Source: Papilionanthe hookeriana x Papilionanthe teres (taxonomy: Eukaryota; Streptophyta; Magnoliopsida; Asparagales; Orchidaceae). Taken from it: a stretch of DNA of 64,000 bases. The stretch covers positions 92,934,287 to 92,998,286 of the forward strand of contig CM040428.1 of NCBI GenBank assembly GCA_022702705.1, written 5' to 3'. The notes under the pieces are model-generated. The model had not been told where the DNA came from. It searched no databases and worked only from the letters and a program-made list of their open reading frames with translations. Below, one piece after another: positions 12,488 through 24,600 of this stretch. Each line of letters opens with the position of its first letter. The stretch's first letter is position 1. The translations under genes and the position numbers were made by a program.

Positions 12488-12642
12488 AATTGATAAGAAA
12501 GTCATATGGCTCAAGAGACAATGAGTTCAAGCGGCTTAAAGCAATAGACGTCATAAGATGAAATGCACTCATGAATGAATTAATAAGAAACTCATAAATG
12601 GCCTGAGAGACATCAAAACTAAGCAACAGTATGATGTGAAAT
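12488..12642 (+). repeat. 90-bp tandem repeat at the right end of island 1
   Basis: Copies start at 12488 and 12578, exactly 90 bp apart. They share aatt(g/a)ataagaaa(g/c)tcata, the (c/g)agagaca stretch and an agcaa(t/c)ag...atg.tgaaat segment; about 1.7 copies are present. Because 90 is a multiple of three, a minus-strand open frame of 69 codons (12417-12626) shows a 30-residue periodicity. Nothing else supports coding. Confidence 0.75.
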
Positions 12643-13140
12643 CAAGAGAGAAGAATGACTCTTGGGAAGATAGAAAGTAATGATAGTGAGTGAGAGGTAG
12701 ATAGAGGGAGATATCGAGGGAAATATGGAGAGGAGGGATGAAGAAAAGACTCAGTGAGAGATTGAATTAATGAAAGAGGGAAAGGGAGGGAGGAAGAGAG
12801 GAGAGATTGTCAGAGAGAAAGAGTGAGTAAAGTGATAAGAGAGTGATAAAAGAGAACAAGATAGAGTGTGTCAAAGAGACGAAGAAGAGAGAAATAAGGA
12901 AAGAAAAAGTGATAAAGCATAAATAAAGAAAAGAGCGAGAGAGGAAGAGAGTGAGGAAGACAGATGGATGGAGGGACTAAGAGGTGGGATGGAAGAGAGG
13001 GAGTGAGAGAGGAAGAGAGAGTAAAAGAAGATATGGAGAGTGAGTGAGAGAGATCGAGAGAGGGGTACAAAATGAGGTTTAGCGGGACAGCCGAGGCAGG
13101 ATGAATTGGATGAAAGTGAGAGGGAAGAGAGGGGGAGAGT

Positions 13141-13171
<31 letters not shown>

Positions 13172-14693
13172 GGAGGGAGAGAGAGGGGGGCAAAGGAATC
13201 GAAGGGATCGGGGAAAGAGAGAGAGAGAAAGATCGAGAGTGTGTAGAGAGGAACGAGCACAATGAAGAGGGAGTAAGTGACATAGAGTGAACATGGTGCG
13301 AGAAAGAGAGAGGGAATAAGGGATTATGTGTAAGAGCGGAACTGAAGAGATAGGAAGAGTGAACGAGAAAGGGAGAATGTGAGAGAAATGGAGAGAAGAG
13401 AGACTGATGAAAGATAGAGCATGAGAAGGGGAGAGGGTGAGCGAGCGAGAGAGGGACCAAGAGTTAGGAAGATAAGGAGAGTAGGAAAAAGAGGGACGAA
13501 GGGAGGAGAGACTCGAGAGCAAGAGAGTGGCAGTGAGGGTTAAAGTGAGTGTGAAAAAAAGATGGAAGAGAGGGCGAGAGAGAGATAAAAAGGGGTGGAA
13601 CAGATAGTGAGAGAGAGGAAAGAAAATGAGATAGAACAAGGTATTGAGAGGGTTTAAAGTGAGCATGAAAGAGAAAGGAAAATAGAGTGGAAGGGATAGT
13701 GAGTAAGAAGAGACCGAGGGAAGATCAAGCATGGGTAAGTGATGGTGGGTAAGGTGGAGAATAAAAGATTGTCGAGAGAGAGAGAGGGAGATAGAGAGAG
13801 ATACGGAGGGAGAAGGAGGGAGGAAGAGAAGACATGAAATGAGAGAGGGAGGGATAGAAACAAGAGAGAGAGGAGAGAGGAAGTGGGGGATGGAGTGACA
13901 GAATGTAAGAGAAAAGAATAAAGAGAGAGACACAAAGGAGTGTGTAAAAGAGAGTATAAGATATAAAAAGAGAATATAGTGTGAAAAAGAGAGAGATTGA
14001 GAGAATGTAATAGAAAAAGGGATAAAAAGTGAGGGGAGAAAAGGTAAATGTTGAATAATGAGTGAGATAAAGAGTGAGAAATGGAGCTAACGAGGCGAGA
14101 AGGAGAGAGATTGAGAGAGTGAGTTTGTGTAAGATTGTGAGTTGGAGAGAAGTGTGCGCTGCATGAGGGAGACCTAGAGAGTAAGAGTGAAAGTGAAGCT
14201 AAAGAAAGAAAGTGGGGAATAGAGTAAGAGAAAGGAGCAAGAGATAATGATAGATGGAGCAAGAAAGAGAGGGTCTGGTGAGGGAGGAGATGAATGGGAG
14301 AGAGAGGGAAAGAGGAAAAGAAAGAGAGAAGAGAGTGAGTGAGTAAGAATGAGTGTGAAATTGAGAGTAAGGAAAGCCAAGAAGGAGAGAGAAAACAAAA
14401 AGAGAGAAATAGAGAAAGAATAGAGTGCGAGTTAAGCGAATGAATCGTAGAGCGAAATAAGGAGAGGATTGAAGTAAATAATACTAAGAGAGAGGGCGAG
14501 AAATAGAAAAATAGAAAATGAGGGGAAGGTAGAGAGATAGTGGTGATGGATATAAGGAGATAATGAGTAAGTGAAGAGAGAAGAAATCAAGAGAGAGAAA
14601 GTAAGCGAGAGAGAGAATCAAAGAAAGGAGAGACATAGTGAGAAATGGAGAGAGCGAGAAAGAGAGATAGAAGGCAAGAGTAAATGGAGAAAA
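12643..14693 (-). repeat. GA-strand block 4 with reversed landmarks A, B and C
   Basis: Reversed C is at about 12904-12921, reversed B at 13064-13080 and reversed A at 13709-13726. Order and spacing agree with the CT blocks once reverse-complemented. Right of island 1 the unit continues normally from just after landmark C (the ctatcttccc then gagtc region). A variant of gctacataagggagacc is at 14158. The block ends at a GA-to-CT switch near 14693, at the sequence gagaaaaatctctttt. Confidence 0.93.
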
Positions 14694-15061
14694 ATCTCTT
14701 TTCATCTTTGATCCCTCCCTTCTCACTCACTCTCTCTCTTTCTTCCTCTCTCTCCCTATCTAACTTTCCCCTCTTGCACTCAGTCATTCACTCCCTCCTT
14801 CCTCATATTTTCACTATCGCTCTCATTCCATTGCCTCACCCTCTCTCCTCTCCCTCCGCCACTCTTCAATCTTTATGTTCACTCCCTCTCATGCTCTCTC
14901 TCTCTCTATTTCATCTCTCTCTTTATTGTTTTCTGCTCTATTTTGTCCCCTATCTCTCTCTCGATCTTATTCTATCACTCTCTCTCTTTCTCTCTCTTTT
15001 ACTCACTCCCTATCTCTCTCACTCTCTCTCTCTCTCTCTCCCTCCCTCACACACTCTCTAC

Positions 15062-15450
15062 TTACTCTCACATCTTGCTCTCTCCCCTCTTCTTCATCTC
15101 ATTATTTCCTATTTTCTCTCATAGATCACTATACCCCCTCCTCCATCCCTCACCCTTTCATTCCCTACTTTCCTCTCTTTCTCGTATTCCACTCTCTATC
15201 TTCCTCTCAATCTCCATAGCTACCTTTCTCGCCTTCTACAACCTCTTACTTTCTTTATATTTCTCTTTCTCCCATATCTCTCTTGCACCAACTCTTCCCT
15301 TACTCATTATTTCTTTACCTCTCGTCTCTCACTCTCCCCCTGATACTCTCTCAATTGCTCTCACATCTTGCTCTCTCCCCTCATATAAATCTCATTATTT
15401 CTTATTTTCTCTCATACATCTCTTGTTCCTCCTCTATCCATCCATCTTCC
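15062..15450 (+). repeat. Doubled landmark D, offset about 285-290 bp
   Basis: tctcacatcttgctctctcc begins near 15065 and again near 15358. Both are followed by ctcattattt, then tattttctctcata. The intervening stretch resembles the normal lead-in to landmark D, so this looks like a local tandem duplication, as also seen at 57.1-57.5 kb. Confidence 0.7.
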
Positions 15451-15814
15451 ACTCTCTCATTCCCTCTTTTTTCCTACTCTCGCTATTTAAATCCTCTATC
15501 TATCTTTTCATGCATTAACTCATCACTCCCTCTCCCTCCCTCTCATTTTCTACATCGCTCTCTCATTCTCCTTCTCTCGCTCTCTTCTTTCTCACTTTTC
15601 TCTATTTCTCTCTCTTTCTCCTCCCTTTCTCACTCTCTCATTCTTTCTCTCTTATTTTCTCCATTCACTACCCTCCTCTCACTCCCTCCTTGTTGCTCCC
15701 TCTCTCCTTCTCCATCTCCCTCTTTCTTTCTCCTTCTCACTGCTTCTTACTCTCCCTCGCTATCTGAATCTGCTCACAATTCTTTGTGCTCCTTTCCTCT
15801 CTCTCGCTTCCTAT

Positions 15815-15868
15815 CTCTCTCCCTTAAACCTTTCTTGCCTCTCTCCCTTAAATCTTTCTTGTTTCTCA
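15815..15868 (+). repeat. 24-bp tandem duplication
   Basis: cccttaaacctttcttg at 15821 is followed by cccttaaatctttcttg at 15845, 24 bp later. The unit is the ttaaatcttt segment that usually follows landmark E. Confidence 0.85.
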
Positions 15869-18800
15869 CCCTCTATCACTCCTTCCTCTATTCATCTCTC
15901 CGTCTCGACTTCTATCTCCCTTCCTCACTCTCTCTCTTACTCTTGCTATCTATTACTCTTTCTCACTCTCTATCACTTTCACTTCCGTCTCACATCCGTT
16001 ATGTTTCTCTCTGAATTCTTTGCTCTCTTTTCTTCTTCACTCTCTATCCGTTTATATCCATTCCTCTCATTCTCTCTCCCTTCCTTTCATTCTCTCTCTT
16101 TCTCTCTCTCACCCTCTTCTTTGTCATTGTTTATTACTTTCTCTGCCCTCTCCCTCTTTGTCCTCTCCCTCCTTATTTTGCTCTTTTCTCTCTAACTCCT
16201 CTTTCCCTCTCTTTCCTCTCTCTTCATTAACTCTTTATTCACTTTTCTTTCATCAATATTTATCACTCTAACTCTCTCTCTTCCTCTCATTATCTCTTCT
16301 CCATCTCTCGCCCTTCTCTTTCTTTGTTTATTACTTTCTCCCATTTTATCTCTTTCCCTTTCTTTCTTAAGTCTCCATTCTTTCTTCCTGTCCATTCCTC
16401 TCTCCTTTATTCTCTTTTAATTTGTCTATCACACTTACTCCTCACTCGCTTTCTCTCTTTCTCTCCCCCGTACTCTCTCTCCCTTTCTCTCTCCTTTTCC
16501 TCTCACTTTGCCTCTCTAACTATCTCTCTTTTCGCTCCCGCCTCCTACTCTCTCTTCACCCACTCTCTCTCTTCAACTTCACTCTCACTCCTACTCCCTT
16601 CTTTTTCTTTTACACTCTCTATCCGCTTCTCTTCCGCTTTCTATCGCTATCTCACTCGCACTTTATTCACCGTCAACTTCTCTCTTACTCTTCTCACCTT
16701 CTTCCTTTATACCGCTTTTCTCTATTTTCACTTCCCTCCTACGTCGCTCTCTAACACTCTTTTCCACTTCCCCTTTCACATTCTCTTTCTCCATCACCTC
16801 TCATTCTCTCTCTAATTCTCTTATTCTCCCTCCTTTGCCTTGCTCACTCGCTCATTTTTGATTCATTCTCCTTTCCTCCCTTATATCTCTCTAACTCACA
16901 ACTCGCACCATTCCTCTCCTCTCCCTCTCTCCCTCTACCCCGTCCCTCCTCTTTTTTTCTCATTCTCTCGCCTACGTTTAACCATCTCTCTTCACTTTTT
17001 ATTCTCATACTTTCTTTTACTTTTCGTGGATCCACTCTCTTACTCTCCCTCCCTCTATCTCTCTCTTCCTCTCTCAATATTTCTTCAACACTTTTCCCTC
17101 TATTCCTAAAAATCTCTCTCCCATTCTATCGCTCGCACACTTTCACTCTCTAACTTGCTCTCCTTGTGTCTCTCATTCTCTATTCCACCTTCATTATCAC
17201 ATTGTTGCTTAGTCAATCCGTATTAATCTCTCTCGCTATTGCTTTATTTTATATCTCATTACTCAACTCTTTTGCTCCTTTTTAACTCCCTTTCTCTTCC
17301 TCCCGTCCTCGCTCTCTCCCTCCCTCTTTCATTCCTTCTCTCTTCTCACGATTTGCTCATCTCTCTCATTATTCCTTACTTTCTCACAATTCTCTGCCCC
17401 TCCTTCCTCTCTCTCTTCCTCTCTCGTTCTTCATATCTCTCACTCTATATCTATTTCACTTTCTCTGCCATTTTCTTGCTCGTCTTGCTCCATATCTCTT
17501 GCTCTACCATCCTTCACTTCCTCTTATATCTCCATTTCTCTCTCATTCTCTCTCCAATCTCCCTCCCTCTCTCTTTACTTTCACTCACCTTGATTCTCTT
17601 CCATTATCCCCCATTGCTACTTTTAAGCTCTCCCTCCCACTTTCAATCCTTTCACCCCTCTCTTTCTCCTGCTCTTTTTATCTCCCTCTCTCTTGCTCTT
17701 TCTCTTGCTCAATCACTATTTCTCTCTCTCCCACTCTCTATTCCCTCACTCTCTCTTCTCTCTATTTCTCTCACACTCTCTCTTTCTTAATCCCTTTTCC
17801 TATCTCTTCAATTTCATTCTCACTCTTGTTCCCTTTCCACTGTCTTCTCTTAATCTTTCTCTCCATCTCTCCCTGCTCTTGGTTCCTTCACCCCACCCTC
17901 TCTTCCCTCTCTCTCTCTTTATCTCTCTCTCATACGCTCCCCCTCTTTCCTTCTCTACCTCCTTCATTTAATCCCCCTCTTTCTCCCACCAAATCTCATT
18001 TTATACCCCTTCCCTCCATCTATCTCTCTCTTCTCACTCTCTCGCTCTCTTGCACTTTTCACTGTTATGCCATATCATTATTTATTTCTTTATTACTCTT
18101 TATTTCTTTCCCACACACTCTTTATTGATCTCTATCATCACTCACTTATCACTTTACAGGGTCTTTCCCTTCAACCATCTCTTACCCTCTTGTTCTCTCC
18201 CAATCTCCCTTTCATTAGTTCAGTCTCTAGAGCTCTCTCTTTCTTTCTCTTTGTCCTCCTCTCTCTTCATATATCACCATATCTCTGCCTTTACCCTCCC
18301 TACTTCTCCTTGTTCTTTCTTCGTCGCTATCTTCACCTTTATTGCTCTTTTTCGCTCTCTTTTTCATCTCGCTGTTTTTTGCAATTTTTACACCCTTCGT
18401 TTTTTTCTATTACCTCTTTCTTCTATCTCCCTCTCGTTCTTTTTCTTTACTCACTCTTTCTCTCCCTCATCTCTCAGTCTCTCTCACTTACCTCCTCCCA
18501 TCATCAATTGCTCTCACATCTTGCTCTCTCCATTCATATCCATCTCATTATTTCTTATTTTCACTTATATATCTCTCTTTCTTCCTCGATCCCTCCCTAT
18601 TTCAATTCCTTCTTCCCTCTCTTTCTCCCTCTCTCCCCATCTCACACCTTTCTTTATCTCCCCTTGCACTCACTCCTTCACTCCCTCTCCCTCCCTCTCA
18701 TTTTCTTTATCGCTCTCTCTCATTGCCACCTCCCCGCTCTCTTAATTCACTTTCACTTTTCTCTATTTCTTTCTCACTTCCCCTCTCTCATCTCGCACTC

Positions 18801-20717
18801 TCTCTCATCCTTCTCTCTCATTCTCTCCTCTACTAGCCTCCTCCCACTCTCACCATTTCAATCTCTATCCCTCTTACCCTCTCCATCTCCCTTCCTCTCT
18901 CCATCTCACTCATTCTCTTATTCTCCCTCCATCTCCACATTGCTCACTATATTTTCATCTCTCTGTTCCTCTCTCTACTTTATCTCTTCCTCTTAAATCT
19001 TTCTAGCTCTTTCTACCTCTCTCAACCCCTCTCTTCAATCTCTCTCCTTCTCTTCCTTTGTCTCCCCTTCCTCACTCTCTCCCTTACTCTTGTCGCCTAT
19101 CCGTCTCTTCACTCTTTGATTTCTCACTTTGTCTCTCACTTTCTCTTATGTTTCTCTCTCTTTCTCTCTCATTCTTTGTTGCTCTCTTTTCTCTCTTTTT
19201 ACTAGGTCTTTCTTTCTATATCCATCACATTAACTCTCTCTCCCTTCCTTTAATTCCCTCTCTCACCTCTCTTCTCAGTCACTATTTATTAATTTCTCTC
19301 TTTCTCTCTCTCCCTCTCTTCCCTCACTCTCCATTCTTTCTCTATTTCTCTCTCGTTTGTCTCCCTTACTCTCTTCACCTCTTCCAAGATTACTCCCTCA
19401 CCACCTTCTTTCTCCCTCCCTTTCTCTCTCCCTTCTCTCTCCTTTCCTCTCTCACTTTCCTTTCCTATCTCTCTCTTCACCCACTTCGTCTCTCTTTGCT
19501 TCACTCCGACTCCGACTCCTTCAGCCTCTTCCCCTTTTTTTTTCTTCTACTTTCTATCACTATCTCGGTCAGACTTTATTCTCTCGTCAACTTCTCTTAC
19601 TCTCTTCTCACTCTTCTTCTATCTCCCCACTCTTTCTCTATTTCTCTCACTTCCTCTTTGTCACTCTCTCTCACACTCTCTTCCACTTTCCATTCCTGGC
19701 TTCTCTCTCTCTCCATCTCCTTCATGCTCTCTCTCTCATTTTTCATTGTCCCTTACTCTCTCTTGCTCACTCTCTTTCTATATCTTAACTAATTCTCCTT
19801 CTCTTCCATATATCTTCTCTCACTTTCCTCCTTCGCTCCTTCCTCTCCTCTCCCTCTCCATCTATTTCTCCTCTCTTTTCTCTCTCCCCGCTCTTACCGT
19901 CTAACCTAGCCATCTCTCTCCACCTCCTATCTCATACTTTTTCTTTACTCTCTCCTCTTATCATGCTCTCTTTCAATCCCTCCCTCGCCTTTCTCTTCCT
20001 ATCTATATATCCTCTCATGCTTTCTTTCCTCTCACACCAATCATCTTCTCTCTAATCTCTTCTCTGTCACACACACTCTCACCCCTACCTTGCTCTCCGT
20101 CTCTCTCTCACTCTATTCCACCTTCATTATTACATTGTTTCTCAATCATTTGTATTCTATTTTTCTCTCTTCACTTTCATTTCTTTCACACTTCCTCTCC
20201 ATATATCTCCAACTCTTTCTCTCCCTCTCTCACTTTCATCCTTCCCTTTATACTACTTCCTTTCTCTCTCCCACTCTCTCTTTTCACACACTCTTTAAGT
20301 CCCTCCCTCAACCTCTACATCCCCCTCATTCTCTCTTTCAATCTCTCTCTCTCTCGATCTCTCTCACTTGTTCTCTTGCTCTTCCTCCGTACCTCTCACT
20401 AACCCTCTCTTTCTTTCTCTCTCACTTTTCCTACCCACCCTCCCATATCTCTCTTTACCTCTCATTCATTCTCTTCTCTCTTCTTTTCTCTCACTCTCTC
20501 TTTCTCTCCTTCTTTCACACTCTCTCATTGACTCTTCCTCTCGCTCTCCTCTCTTTCTCCCTCTCCCTCTGTTATTTGCTCTCACTTTTCTACTCTCACT
20601 AAGTTTTTATTTGTTGCTCCTCTCCCTATCTCTCACACTTCGTGCTCTATCTCCCCCTATTATTTCTCCCTCCCACCCCTCTCCCACCATGGCACCCTCC
20701 AACTCTATCCTTTAACA

Positions 20718-20860
20718 ATTTCTACAAGTACTTCCCTTTTTTTTCATCTCTCTCCTCTTCGTGCTTCATCATTTACAACTTTTTAACCACCTTTCCAAGT
20801 ACTTCCCTTTTCTTCTTATCTCGCTCTCGTACTCCAACATTTCCTACATCTCTTTCTCTC
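20718..20860 (+). repeat. 71-bp spaced aagtacttccc duplication
   Basis: caagtacttcccttttttttc starts at 20725 and caagtacttcccttttcttc at 20796, 71 bp apart, each followed by a related atct...tctc stretch. The same motif in GA orientation (gggaagtactt) marks the 35.97-kb strand switch. Confidence 0.8.
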
Positions 20861-21364
20861 GAACCTCATATCTTCTTACTTTCTCTCTTTCAATCTCTTT
20901 TCTCCTTCGTGCTTTCCCACTCTCTCTCTTTCCTCTATTTCTTTATTACAATTTTTCTCTATCTCCTCTTTCTCTTTCGCACTTATCTCTTTATCTGCTT
21001 CTTTTGCCTGACTCCACCTCATCTATATCTCACTATTTCTCACATTGTCTTACATTCTCCCTTCCTCTTCCTCCCTCTCTCCCTCTTCACACCCTCCCTT
21101 CCTCTCCCTCTCTTTTTGTTCACTCTCTCACACACAAGCTCTATCTCTTCCTCTTGTTCACTCTCTCTCACACACTCTCTCTCCTTCTCATTTCTCCCTC
21201 TCTCAAATTTCACTCTCACTCTTACTCTTTCTCCCTCACTCCCACTCTCTCCCATACTTTTTTTCTAGATTTCTATCTCTCCTTCCTCTCTCCCTCCCTA
21301 CATCTCTTCCTCCTCTTTTTTTACTCACACTTCTCTCTCTCTCTCACTCACCCCCGACACACTC

Positions 21365-21605
21365 TTTCATCGCTCACATCTTGCTCTCTCCTATCATCCC
21401 TCTCATTATTTCTTATTTCTCTCATACATCTCTCTTTCATCTTGATTCCTCCCTTTCCAAGAGGAGAGAGCGAGATAAAAGTGAGGTAGAAAGAGATGGA
21501 AGAAGGATCAAAGAGGAGGATCGAGAGGAAAGACAAGGGCGAGAGAAAAGAAGAATTAATGAATGAATTTAAGGAAGAGAGCAACATGTGAGAAAAATTG
21601 AGAGA
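21365..21605. repeat. CT-to-GA junction with inverted landmark D arms
   Basis: Landmark D runs in CT orientation at 21365-21459 and a reversed, more diverged D follows within about 21500-21605 (gagagagcaacatgtgagaa-like core, then aattgagagag). Asymmetry flips near 21459, at ccctttccaagaggagagag. This is the same junction as at 42.35 kb, carried inside the large inverted duplication. Confidence 0.7.
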
Positions 21606-24600
21606 GGGTGTGAGGGAGTGAGATCGAGAGAGAGAGATAAAGAGTTAGTAAAGAGAGAGAAGAGATGGCATGGAAGTGAATGAGCAAGAGAGAGGAGGAA
21701 GGGAGTGCGAGAGTGCAAGCAAACGATAAAGAGAGATGAAATAAAGAATGAGCAAGAGAAGAAGTGAACTAGAAATAGGGAGATAGAGGGAGGGAGGATA
21801 GGATTGAAGGGGGTTTTCAAGGTGAAAAAAGAGAGAGAGAGACAAAATATAGAGAGAAGAGACTCTGTGGAAGATATAAAACATGGAGATGAGAATTAGA
21901 GAAGGGAGATGTGGAGGATGATATAGAGAGATTGATGGGAAAGGGAGACAGAGAGACAGAATGCGGGAGAGAGAGAAAGGGAGGAAGAGACTGACACAGT
22001 CAAGAGAAAGAGGCAAAGAGATAGAGGTGTGATAAAAGAGAGCAAGGGTATGTGTGAGAGAGAAAGAGAGAGGGAGACAGAACGAGAAAGAATGATGATA
22101 ATTCATATCGAGTGAAAGAACGAGAGGAAGAGAGGAGAAAGAGGGAGAAAGTGAGGGAGTGAGAGAGATCAAGAGTGAAGTGAGAGAAGCAAAGAGAGTG
22201 AGAGAGAAGAGAGGGTGAGAGAAGATATGTAGAGAGTGGAACGAGAGAGAGAGGTGCGTACAATGCGATTGAGAGAGAGAGTGAACAGGAATGAACCAGA
22301 AGAATGTGAGAGGGGGGAATTGATAGTCCGTCCGAGAGAGAAAGAGAGGAGAGAGAGGGAGAAAGGAAGGAAGCAAGAGATGATAGAGAGGAGAAAATTA
22401 AGAGGTGAGAGAGAAAACATAAGTTAGATGTGCGAGGGAGAGTGAACATGGGGAGTGAGAATGAGTGAGGGAGAGAGGGAGTAAGAGTGAGAGTAAAATG
22501 GAACAGGAGGAATGAGGAGCAAGAATGGAGAGACTGTGAAAGACAAATAGAGAGAATAGATTGTGAGGGAATAGAGAGCGTGAGAAAGAGAGGGATTGAG
22601 CGAGCAAGAGAGGGAGCAAGAAAGAAAAAGACGAGTGTGGGGGGGAGAGAGAGAGATTAAGGGATTGAAAGAGGGAAGGAGAGCAAGAGAGAGGTGGCGA
22701 GGGATAATGCGAGGGTCAAATATGAGAGCGAAGAGATTGCAAGAGAGATAAAGAGAGAAGGAATAAAGAGAGAGAGAGATGCAGGTAGTGAGGGAGAAAC
22801 AGAACAAAGGAGGAATTTGGGAGGGTTTAAAGAGAGGAATCGGAGAGAGTGAGAAGAGAGACTGTGGAAAGAATGAGTATGATTAGGGAGTGAGGGGTAA
22901 AGAGAGTGGAAGAACGAGAGAATCAGAGCGAGGAGCAAGAGAAGGAGATGAGAGGAGAGGAGGGAGGGAGGAAGAGAGAGAAAGAGAGAGCGAGGGATGG
23001 AAGCAATGGGGAGAGGGAGAGAGAAAGAGAGAGAGAGAGAGTAGGAAAGAATGAGAGAAAGATTAAGAGGAAAGAGTGAAAAGCAAAAAAACAAAGCAGT
23101 GTAAAAGGGTATAAGATGGTAAAAGGGAATGGAAAGGAGAAAGAGATGTAGGTAGAGAGAAAATACAGAAGAGGGGAGATCGAAGAGAGAAAGATGGAGT
23201 GAGGGAGAGATAGATAGAGGATCGAGAAAGAACATGATAGTTAGAGTGTGAGATAGAGAGCAGGAAATAGAGCTAAAAAGGAAAGGGAGAAAGATTGACG
23301 AGAGAGTGAGAGATTGCATGTGGAGATGGAGAGAGAAGGGTGAGCTACATAAGGGAGACATAGAGAGGACACGAATGAGGAAGTAAGAATTATAGAGGGA
23401 GAGAGTGAGAGGACAAGAGAAAAAAAAAAGATATTAAGAGGGTGCAAAGGGAGAGAGATTGTGAGCTACGGAGGAAGAGAAGAGTGAGATATAGATCAAT
23501 AAAATGAATGAGAGAGTGAGGAGGGAGGGATCGAGAGAGATATATAGATAGAGAGGGAGAGATGAGAACAAGAATAAGGAAATGAGAGTTAGAGATAGAG
23601 GAGATAGAGAGGAGAGAGAGAGAGAGAGAAGGGTGAGAGAATGTGAGAAACAATGAGAGAGAGAGGACATAGGAATTGAAAGAGATAAAAATTGGAGAGC
23701 GGGAAAGATAGAGTCCATGTGAGGGATTAGGAGAGAAAGATTGAGCAAGAGAGAGATTGTGTATGTGTGTGTGTGTTAGGAAGAGAGAGTGAGAGGAAAA
23801 CATAAGAGAAAAAGTTAGAGGAATGTGAGAAATAAAAGAGAAGAAAAGAGAGAACAAACTATGAGAATGAGAGAGGAAGGGAGCGGAGGAGAGAGCAGTA
23901 TAGAGAAAGTGTGAGAAAGTGAAAAGGAAAAATAGAGAGAAGAAAGACTGAGGGAAGATTGAGTAAGAGAGAGTGAGTGAGACGTAACGTGATAAAGAGA
24001 ATAGAAGAATGGCTAGGGAGAGAGGAGAGGCAAGAGAAAGGAAGACGTAAAGGGAGATGGTGAAAGAGAGGGAGGGAGGGTTGAAGGAAGATGGAGAGGG
24101 AGAGAAGAGAGGGAAGAGACAAGACGAAAGAGATAAATGTGAGAGAGGAAAAAGAGGGAGGATATATGGAAAGAAAGAATGGAGATGAAGTGAAGAGAGA
24201 GCATAAGATAGAAAGAGAATAGAGTGCAAGAAAGAGAGAACGACGAGAGAGAGCAAGCGGAGAGAGAATAATAGTAATGGGCATTGGAGAGAAAGAGGAG
24301 ATGGTAAGAGAGTGAGATAGAGATTGATAAATGGAGCTTAAGAGGGAGAGAGAGATTGAGAGAGTGTTTGTGTGAGAGTGCATGAGTGTGTGTGAGAGCT
24401 CAAGAGAGAGAGTAAGATGGAGAGAAGGGTGAGCTACATAAGGGAGACCTATAGAGGGCAGAATGACGGAGTGAGAAAGATAGAGGGAGAGGTGGGAGGA
24501 ATAATGAGAACGATAGTGGGAAAATGAAAGGGACCTATAAAGAAAGTGGAAGAGAAAAGAGAGAGGGAAGAGGATATAAAAGAGGGATGAGAGAGAGGGA

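Larger units (their letters stand above)
11904..12642. repeat. Island 1: non-satellite insert of degenerate tandem repeats
   Basis: Composition returns to all four bases in balance, with ordinary CpG. The insert holds two diverged copies of one unit: 11904-12085 (about 182 bp) and 12086-12424 (339 bp). A third partial copy starts at ctataaa, 12425. The first two share accacaaccga (11931, 12116), agatagtat.gtca and tcgagaaggc; their ends also align. The second copy is longer because of a roughly 155-bp stretch with its own short repeats. No terminal inverted repeat, target-site duplication or coding domain was found. It could be a fragment of a separate satellite or of a transposable element. 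Confidence 0.75.
14694..21459 (+). repeat. CT-strand block 5, about two units
   Basis: Landmark D occurs at 15062, 15347, 18503 and 21365. In the better-preserved unit B is at 17991, C at about 18067, D at 18503, E at 18910 and F at 19123, the short E-F form. D-to-D distances are 3.16 kb (15347 to 18503) and 2.86 kb (18503 to 21365). The two D copies at 15062 and 15347 are about 285 bp apart. A 24-bp duplication is at 15815-15868. The distal part from about 19.98 kb belongs to the large inverted duplication. Confidence 0.93.
19980..23900 (+). repeat. Left arm of a large inverted duplication
   Basis: The reverse complement of this arm aligns colinearly with about 39870-43610. Paired positions include ccaccttcattatt at 20118 with its complement near 43498, ttgttgctcc at 20611 with 43121, the D landmarks at 21365 and 42191 with their reversed partners, gataatgcgagggtcaaa at 22703-22720 with its exact complement at 41071-41088, gagaaaacata at 22411 with 41351, and the gtgtgtgtgtgt run near 23765 with the acacac run near 40000. 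The coordinate sum of matched points stays near 63,760-63,790 on the GA side and drifts to about 63,600 on the far CT side. The arm includes the CT-to-GA junction at 21459. Confidence 0.75.

Noticed and set aside
12417..12626. 69-codon minus-strand open frame with a 30-residue repeat
   Set aside because: The periodicity comes from the 90-bp DNA repeat. It is short, has no start context or neighbouring exon, and lies in a repeat island.
13139..13185. Interrupted GA run as a separate microsatellite locus
   Set aside because: Interrupted by aaa and ggg and no different from the surrounding array; only uninterrupted runs were listed.
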